From an uncultured SAR116 cluster alpha proteobacterium (GTDB lineage Bacteria; Pseudomonadota; Alphaproteobacteria; Puniceispirillales; Marisalimonadaceae): 64,000 nt of DNA. The position numbers and the translations under genes were made by a program. The stretch spans positions 1 through 64,000 of the forward strand of contig CABZCK010000005.1 of the NCBI GenBank assembly GCA_902524215.1, given 5' to 3'. Of this stretch, positions 58,911-64,000 are shown piece by piece. The notes under the pieces are model-generated. The model did no database searches and was not told the DNA's origin. It was given only the letters and a program-made list of their open reading frames with translations. The first letter of the stretch is position 1; every line of letters starts with the position of its first letter.

Positions 58911-60028
58911 TGTTTAATTGGCTTAAAAAAAATACATTTAAAATAATAATCATAATTGTTGTAATAATCATAATTTTTGTAATTAATTCTTATTTGCAAA
59001 TGACAAAACCAGTACCTAAGGTAAAAATTCAAAAAGAAAATGAAATAACTGTTAACTCATTAGTAGCTAAACTTGAAGATTATGAGCCTTTTCTTTCAGC
59101 TTTTGGACGAGTAAAAACCCAGAGGATAGGAAATTTAAGTTTTGGAGTATCTGGAACAATCTCTTATTTATCAGAAAAATTTGTCAATGGTGGAAAAGTT
59201 AAAAAAGGCGAGATTTTAGGTAAATTAGATGAAGAAAAATTTCTATTAATCGTTCAGAGACTTCAAGCAGATATTAAAGAATTAACAAAACAAATTGAAT
59301 TGAGAAAAAAACAATTGGATAGAAATAAAATAATGCTTGAAAAAAAAGTTATTAGTCCATCTGTTTATGATGAAGAGTTAATTAAATATTCAAAAAGTCA
59401 ACAAATGTTAAATAATTCAAAAATAAATCTTGGGCTAGCAAAAAAAGATTTGAAGGACGCAACATTATTTGCAAAAAGCAATGGAATTATATCAAATGTT
59501 AATGCTCATGAGGGTTTGCTTGTTTCAAGTAGTTCAATGTTAGGAACTTTTAGATCTTTAGATCATGTTGAAATTGAATTTATTGTACCTGCAAAAATTT
59601 TTTCTATTTCAGAAAAATTGATTGGGAAAAAAATTGAGGTCTATTGGGAAACAGGTAATGAAAAATTAGTTAGGAAAAATGCAATTATAACTAGGTTTCA
59701 AGGCATAATTAATGATGATAGTGGAGGAGGAAAAATATTTGCAAAATTTAGTGATGATAAAAATGATCTGATTCCGCTTGATAGCTTTGTCAAAATTTTA
59801 TATCCATTAGAAAAATTTGACTCAGTAATAAAAATTCCTGAATCAGCTTTGTTTAATAAACAATTTATATTTGTAATTGAAAACGGAAGAGCAAAAAAAA
59901 TTAAAGTAAAAGTTATTCACTCTAATATAGGATATTATCTATTAAAAAATGATAATTTGGATGGTTTAGACATAATTTTGAATAGATTTTCTTCAAATAT
60001 TGAAGGAACCAAAATAAAACAATATTAA
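58910..60028 (+). CDS. RND efflux periplasmic adaptor subunit
   Basis: A 372-residue membrane-fusion protein. An N-terminal anchor span (about 10-27) is followed by the lipoyl half, FGVSGTISYLSEKFVNGGKV, a coiled-coil hairpin (about 115-185, rich in K/E/L) and the second lipoyl half ATLFAKSNGIISNVNAHEG. It bridges the inner-membrane RND pump encoded next to an outer-membrane channel not seen here. It starts coupled to the DUF1489 gene. Confidence 0.88.
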   Translation: MFNWLKKNTFKIIIIIVVIIIIFVINSYLQMTKPVPKVKIQKENEITVNSLVAKLEDYEPFLSAFGRVKTQRIGNLSFGVSGTISYLSEKFVNGGKVKKGEILGKLDEEKFLLIVQRLQADIKELTKQIELRKKQLDRNKIMLEKKVISPSVYDEELIKYSKSQQMLNNSKINLGLAKKDLKDATLFAKSNGIISNVNAHEGLLVSSSSMLGTFRSLDHVEIEFIVPAKIFSISEKLIGKKIEVYWETGNEKLVRKNAIITRFQGIINDDSGGGKIFAKFSDDKNDLIPLDSFVKILYPLEKFDSVIKIPESALFNKQFIFVIENGRAKKIKVKVIHSNIGYYLLKNDNLDGLDIILNRFSSNIEGTKIKQY

Positions 60029-60046
60029 TTATTAAAAGAGTAAAAC

Positions 60047-63000
60047 TTGATTAAATTTCCTCAATCTTCAATTCTAGCTTTTTTTGTTAAACACAAAACT
60101 GCAGCAAATATTATTATGTTTTTAATGTTACTAGCTGGCTTTTTGTCAATAAATAAACTAAATAGACAATTTTTTCCAAATTTTGATGTTGAAACAATAT
60201 CTGTTTCTATAGAATGGCCTGGAGCAACTGCAGAAGAAGTTGATAACAATATTGTTCAACTATTAGAACCTGACTTACGTCCAATATCTGGTGTTAAAAA
60301 GGTGAAATCTAAATCTGTTGAAGGGCTTGGTTATTCAATAATAGAATTTAACTTTGGAACAGACATGCAAAAAGCAATGTCTGATGTGGAAAATGCGATT
60401 TCAAGAATTGATTTTCCTGATGACACAAAAAAACCTAAAATTACTAAAGCAGAGTTTTATGACATTGTTACTAGGATAGTTTTATCAGGTAATTTAGATT
60501 TATCCCAACTAAGAAGTGAAGCAAAAATATTTAAAGAAAAGTTATTAAATGCTGGAGCTGATAAAGTTGATTTAATTGGGCTGCCAGATGAAGAGATACT
60601 CATTCAGATTCCTCAAAGTGAAATATCAAAATTTAAATTATCTTTAAATGAAATTTCAAAATTGATTTCTATAGAATCTAAAGATATTCCGGGTGGAAGT
60701 TTTGCAGATGGTTCATTACGTATTAGAACTTCAGGTGACAAAACGTTGGTGGAACATTTTGAAAATTTGCAAATTAAAAGTTTTAACGATGGTGGTAAAA
60801 TAATTTTAAAAGATATTGCAGAAATCAAGGAAACTTATGATGACTCAAGTATATTACAATATGTAAATGGAAATCCAGCTGTAGAAATTTCAGTCCGTAG
60901 AAGTAAAACAAGTGATGCTCTTGATACAGCTGCAATCGTGGAAGAAGAATTAATCAAATTTAAGAAAAATAAATCCAACTTCATAGAGGTAACAACTTAC
61001 AACACAGCCTCAAATTTAATTCAAGAGAGGATATCTTTATTAGTTAAAAATGGAATTTCAGGATTAATTATTGTTTTAATTGTTTTATTTGTATTTCTTG
61101 CTTGGAAAACTGCCATATGGGTTGCACTAGGCATACCAATCGCTTTTTTAGCAACATTTGGTGTCATGTTTTTTTCTGGTCAGTCAATAAATATGATTTC
61201 ATTATTTGGATTAATAATGGCTTTAGGTATAGTAGTCGACGATGCAATTGTAGTAGGAGAACATTCAAATTATCTAAGAGAAAATAGAAATCTTAATTAT
61301 AATGATGCACCCATAGTAGCAGCAACTAGAATGTCTGCTCCAGTAATTTGTGCTATGTTAACGACAGTAGGTGCGTTCCTACCTTTATTCTTAATTAAAG
61401 GAATAATAGGTCAAATAATCATTGCAATTCCTATGGTGATTTGTGCTGTTTTGATAGCAAGTTTGATTGAATGTTTTTTGGTTTTACCTGCACATTTAGC
61501 TCATTTTGATAAAGGCAGTTATTCTCCTGGAAAATTCAGAATTTGGTTTGATAATAAGTTTAAAAATTTTCAAGATGGTATTTTTAAAAAAATAATTACT
61601 TACTGTTATGACTATAGATATTTAACTATGGTAACTGTTTTTGGCATGTTTTTTATTTCTATAGGGATGATGAAAAGTAGTAGAGTACAGTTTAGTTTTT
61701 TTCCTACACCAGAATCTGACTTAATAATAGCAAACTTTGAGATGTCTCCGGGATCAAAAAAGAAACAAACTTATGAAATGATTGATAGCTTAGAAAAAGG
61801 TCTTCAACTTACAAAATTACATTTCAAAAATGATCCAAAGTTAGTCAATTTTAGTATGAGTAATTTTGGAAAATCAACGTCATTTGGGACTGATCAAACA
61901 GTTAATAAAAAGGGAAATTATCTTAAGGGTTCAATGGTAGTTGAATTGATAACTGCGGACAAAAGAAAGGTTAGAACAAATGAATTTATTAAAATTTGGA
62001 GAAAAAATGTAGAGAAAGTTTCTGGGTTAGATAAACTAATTATTCGAGCTCCACGTGGTGGACCACCAGGAAGAGATGTTGATGTAAGGTTAAAAGGAAA
62101 TGATTTAGAAACTTTAAAAAATGCATCTAGTGATTTGTTGAAAATTGTGAATACAATTCCAAGTATAAGTGCTGTAAATGATAATTTTGAAGTTGGTGTT
62201 CAAGAAAGAGTAGTTGTTTTAAACAATAGAGGTAGAGCCTTAGGTTTTTCTATATCAGAAATCGGATCTCAAATTAGAACAGCAATAAATGGAAAAATTG
62301 TTTCAACATTTCCTAGAGGTGATGAAGAAGTTATTGTAAGAGTTAAATTAGATCAAGATGACGTAATTAATGGCAATTTAGAAAATTTAAGGTTGGTTGG
62401 TCCCAAAAATAATGTTGTAATGTTGAGTGAAATAGCAGTAATAGAAAATAAAATTCCTTTTTCTTCAATATCTCGTCAAGATGGATTTAGAGAAGTTACC
62501 ATATCAGGCGATTTAAACTCTTCTCTAGTTAATACAACACAAGCAAGAAACTTCTTATTACAGAATGGACTAGCGGAATTAGCTAAAAAATATAATCTTG
62601 ATTATCGTTTTGCAGGTAAAGACCTGGAGCAAAAAGAAACTTTTGCAGATATGTTTATTGGCTCAATAATTGGATTGATTATAATTTATATTGTTTTAAC
62701 TTGGGTTTTTAAATCATGGTTAAGGCCATTTACAATTATGATAATGATTCCTCTATCATTTATAGGTGCAGTTTTTGGGCATTATTTTTTAAATTTGACT
62801 ATGTCAATTCTTTCTATGTTCGCATTGTTAGCTCTTGCTGGGATAGTAGTAAACAATTCAATAATATTAGTTTCAACAATTGAAAGAAGATTAGATGAAT
62901 TAATAAAAGGAAATACTATTAATTTAGAGATATTTAAGCAAGCCGTTATATCTGGAGTTATAAATAGATTAAGACCAGTTTTGCTTACATCCCTTACAAC

Positions 63001-63184
63001 AATTGGAGGTTTGTCTGCTCTGATGTTTGAAAAATCTCTACAGGCACAATTTTTAATTCCAATGGCTGCAACTATTGTATTTGGTTTAAGTATTACAGCA
63101 ATATTAGTTTTAGTTGTAATTCCGTCTATGATGGGTATTGGAAAAGATCTATCATTGTTAATAAAAGGTAGTAAAATAAATTAG
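60047..63184 (+). CDS. RND efflux transporter, inner-membrane pump
   Basis: A 1045-residue proton-driven exporter with twelve spans in two halves. The start is a TTG 18 bases after the adaptor stop. IVDDAIVVGEHSNYLRE carries the paired aspartates of the proton path in span 4, and the large periplasmic loops lie at about 40-330 and 560-870. The GGPPGRDVDVRL region and AGKDLEQKETFADM are typical of the multidrug branch. With the adaptor it forms a tripartite pump whose TolC partner is elsewhere. Substrates are unknown. Confidence 0.9.
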   Translation: MIKFPQSSILAFFVKHKTAANIIMFLMLLAGFLSINKLNRQFFPNFDVETISVSIEWPGATAEEVDNNIVQLLEPDLRPISGVKKVKSKSVEGLGYSIIEFNFGTDMQKAMSDVENAISRIDFPDDTKKPKITKAEFYDIVTRIVLSGNLDLSQLRSEAKIFKEKLLNAGADKVDLIGLPDEEILIQIPQSEISKFKLSLNEISKLISIESKDIPGGSFADGSLRIRTSGDKTLVEHFENLQIKSFNDGGKIILKDIAEIKETYDDSSILQYVNGNPAVEISVRRSKTSDALDTAAIVEEELIKFKKNKSNFIEVTTYNTASNLIQERISLLVKNGISGLIIVLIVLFVFLAWKTAIWVALGIPIAFLATFGVMFFSGQSINMISLFGLIMALGIVVDDAIVVGEHSNYLRENRNLNYNDAPIVAATRMSAPVICAMLTTVGAFLPLFLIKGIIGQIIIAIPMVICAVLIASLIECFLVLPAHLAHFDKGSYSPGKFRIWFDNKFKNFQDGIFKKIITYCYDYRYLTMVTVFGMFFISIGMMKSSRVQFSFFPTPESDLIIANFEMSPGSKKKQTYEMIDSLEKGLQLTKLHFKNDPKLVNFSMSNFGKSTSFGTDQTVNKKGNYLKGSMVVELITADKRKVRTNEFIKIWRKNVEKVSGLDKLIIRAPRGGPPGRDVDVRLKGNDLETLKNASSDLLKIVNTIPSISAVNDNFEVGVQERVVVLNNRGRALGFSISEIGSQIRTAINGKIVSTFPRGDEEVIVRVKLDQDDVINGNLENLRLVGPKNNVVMLSEIAVIENKIPFSSISRQDGFREVTISGDLNSSLVNTTQARNFLLQNGLAELAKKYNLDYRFAGKDLEQKETFADMFIGSIIGLIIIYIVLTWVFKSWLRPFTIMIMIPLSFIGAVFGHYFLNLTMSILSMFALLALAGIVVNNSIILVSTIERRLDELIKGNTINLEIFKQAVISGVINRLRPVLLTSLTTIGGLSALMFEKSLQAQFLIPMAATIVFGLSITAILVLVVIPSMMGIGKDLSLLIKGSKIN

Positions 63185-63192
63185 AGAAAAAA

Positions 63193-63510
63193 ATGAACTT
63201 TAATATTAAAAATTTGAATTTTAACTCATCAGGTTTAATTCCTGCAATTGCACAATGTTCAGAGACTAAAGATATTTTAATGTTGGCATGGATGAATAAA
63301 GAATCTATTAGGTTAACAATTGAAACTAAAAATGTAACTTATTTTTCTAGATCAAGAAATAAATTATGGATTAAAGGTGAAACAAGTGGAAATTATCAAT
63401 ATCTCAAAAAAATAAAATCAGATTGTGATAATGATACAATTTTATTAACTGTAAAACAAATAGGTCCTGCATGTCATCTTGGAACAAAAACATGTTTTGA
63501 TGATGATTGA
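63193..63510 (+). CDS. hisI: Phosphoribosyl-AMP cyclohydrolase
   Basis: A 105-residue enzyme of histidine biosynthesis, third step. LMLAWMNKESIRLTIET, the SRSRNKLWIKGETSGNYQ segment and the zinc/magnesium residues DCDNDT and ACHLGTKTCF are all present. It is the separate HisI form, not fused to HisE. The last 11 bases overlap rlmE. Confidence 0.94.
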   Translation: MNFNIKNLNFNSSGLIPAIAQCSETKDILMLAWMNKESIRLTIETKNVTYFSRSRNKLWIKGETSGNYQYLKKIKSDCDNDTILLTVKQIGPACHLGTKTCFDDD

Positions 63511-64000
63511 TTTAAGTAAAAATGTATTACCTTCAAATAGAGGTAAAAAACAAAAAATCAGAAAATCTAATAAACGTAAGTTATCAAGTACAAATTGGAT
63601 AAAAAGACAAATTAATGATCCCTATGTAATTGAAGCTAATAAATTGGGTTATAAATCAAGAGCAGCATTTAAACTACTTCAAATTAATGAAAAATATAAT
63701 TTTTTAAAAGCGAACAGAAAGGTTATAGATTTAGGCTGTGCACCAGGTGGATGGTTGCAAGTCGCAGTTCAAAAAGTACGTTCTACAGAAAATGAAGTAA
63801 AAGTAATAGGTGTTGATATTTTGCCTATAGACAATATTCCAGGATCTAAAACATTTATTGGAGATATCAATGATTCTGCAATAGATAAAAAGTTAATTGA
63901 TTTTTTAGGCGATTATCCTGATATAATTTTGTCTGATATGGCCGCAAATGTAATTGGTCATAAACAAACAGATCATTTGAGAACAACTCAGTTAATTGAA
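63500..64000 (+). CDS. rlmE: 23S rRNA 2'-O-methyltransferase RlmE, 3' end cut off by the window
   Basis: The first 167 codons of an FtsJ/RrmJ-type methyltransferase. A basic N-terminal tail is followed by SSTNWIKRQINDPYVIEANK, the catalytic-lysine region LGYKSRAAFKLLQI, the SAM-binding DLGCAPGGWLQV and DMAANVIGHK with its catalytic aspartate. It should methylate U2552 in the peptidyl-transferase A loop. The frame runs to the last base with no stop, so the gene continues to the right. It overlaps hisI by 11 bases. Confidence 0.92.
   Translation, partial: MMIDLSKNVLPSNRGKKQKIRKSNKRKLSSTNWIKRQINDPYVIEANKLGYKSRAAFKLLQINEKYNFLKANRKVIDLGCAPGGWLQVAVQKVRSTENEVKVIGVDILPIDNIPGSKTFIGDINDSAIDKKLIDFLGDYPDIILSDMAANVIGHKQTDHLRTTQLIE

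Noticed and set aside
1..64000. Search for CRISPR arrays, insertion sequences, integrases, tRNA and rRNA genes
   Set aside because: No spaced repeats, transposase or integrase sequences or cloverleaf candidates were noticed by eye. A dedicated tRNA or Rfam scan would be needed to exclude small RNAs.

Overview
The window is a strongly AT-rich (by eye about 30 % GC), very compact stretch of bacterial chromosome. No stretch longer than 300 bases lacks a gene, many genes overlap by 1-17 bases, and I see no mobile elements, CRISPR arrays, tRNAs or rRNAs. DUF1489, DUF1127, an HpaR-type MarR regulator, many ABC importers and the low GC point to a streamlined marine alphaproteobacterium of SAR11/HIMB59 type. 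That assignment is inference; no rRNA is present to confirm it.

Layout. 1-3.6 kb: end of threonine synthase, then a leftward AbrB-like membrane protein, DapA-family lyase and GFA-family protein. 3.7-7.8 kb: an Ldh_2 dehydrogenase, a polar amino-acid ABC importer without its ATPase, and a DUF1989 protein. 7.9-37.8 kb: a nitrogen-scavenging island. It holds an NMT1-type ABC importer joined to xanthine dehydrogenase (xdhAB), 8-oxoguanine deaminase, ureidoglycolate lyase, allantoicase, a hydantoinase-like amidohydrolase, urease (ureDABCEFG), uracil phosphoribosyltransferase, a hydantoin/allantoin-type racemase, a spermidine/putrescine-type ABC importer, urate oxidase of the membrane cytochrome c type (PuuD), HIU hydrolase, OHCU decarboxylase, a molybdopterin N-/S-oxide reductase, a large FAD/Fe-S dehydrogenase and a glyoxylate aminotransferase. 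37.8-40.4 kb: malonyl-CoA decarboxylase, a small exported protein and a DMT permease. 40.4-47.6 kb: a catabolic cluster of unknown substrate (Ldh_2, HpaR-type regulator, HpaI aldolase, old yellow enzyme, NIPSNAP, cold-shock protein, DUF1330, fluoroacetate-dehalogenase-like hydrolase, cupin, DMT permease). 47.7-49.8 kb: DUF1127 and a three-gene cassette with an ExbB/MotA-like and an ExbD-like protein. 49.8-55.7 kb: a leftward operon with trpE/trpG between oxidoreductases and a pirin. 55.8-64 kb: rightward TauE, CMD, MgtE, DUF1489, an RND efflux pair, HisI and the start of RlmE.

How it works together. Xanthine and hypoxanthine (XdhAB) and 8-oxoguanine (deaminase) converge on urate. PuuD, HiuH and UraD take urate to allantoin, a racemase can correct its stereochemistry, the hydantoinase-like enzyme probably opens the ring, and allantoicase plus AllA release two ureas and glyoxylate. 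Urease frees ammonia, and the aminotransferase can turn glyoxylate into glycine. The one canonical enzyme not seen is a classical allantoinase, which makes the hydantoinase-like gene beside allantoicase the main candidate.

The least explained part is the three-gene proton-channel-like cassette at 48.2-49.8 kb. It has no TonB, OmpA-type or nuclease partner nearby, and an unusual pair of palindromes sits upstream, 40 bases apart.
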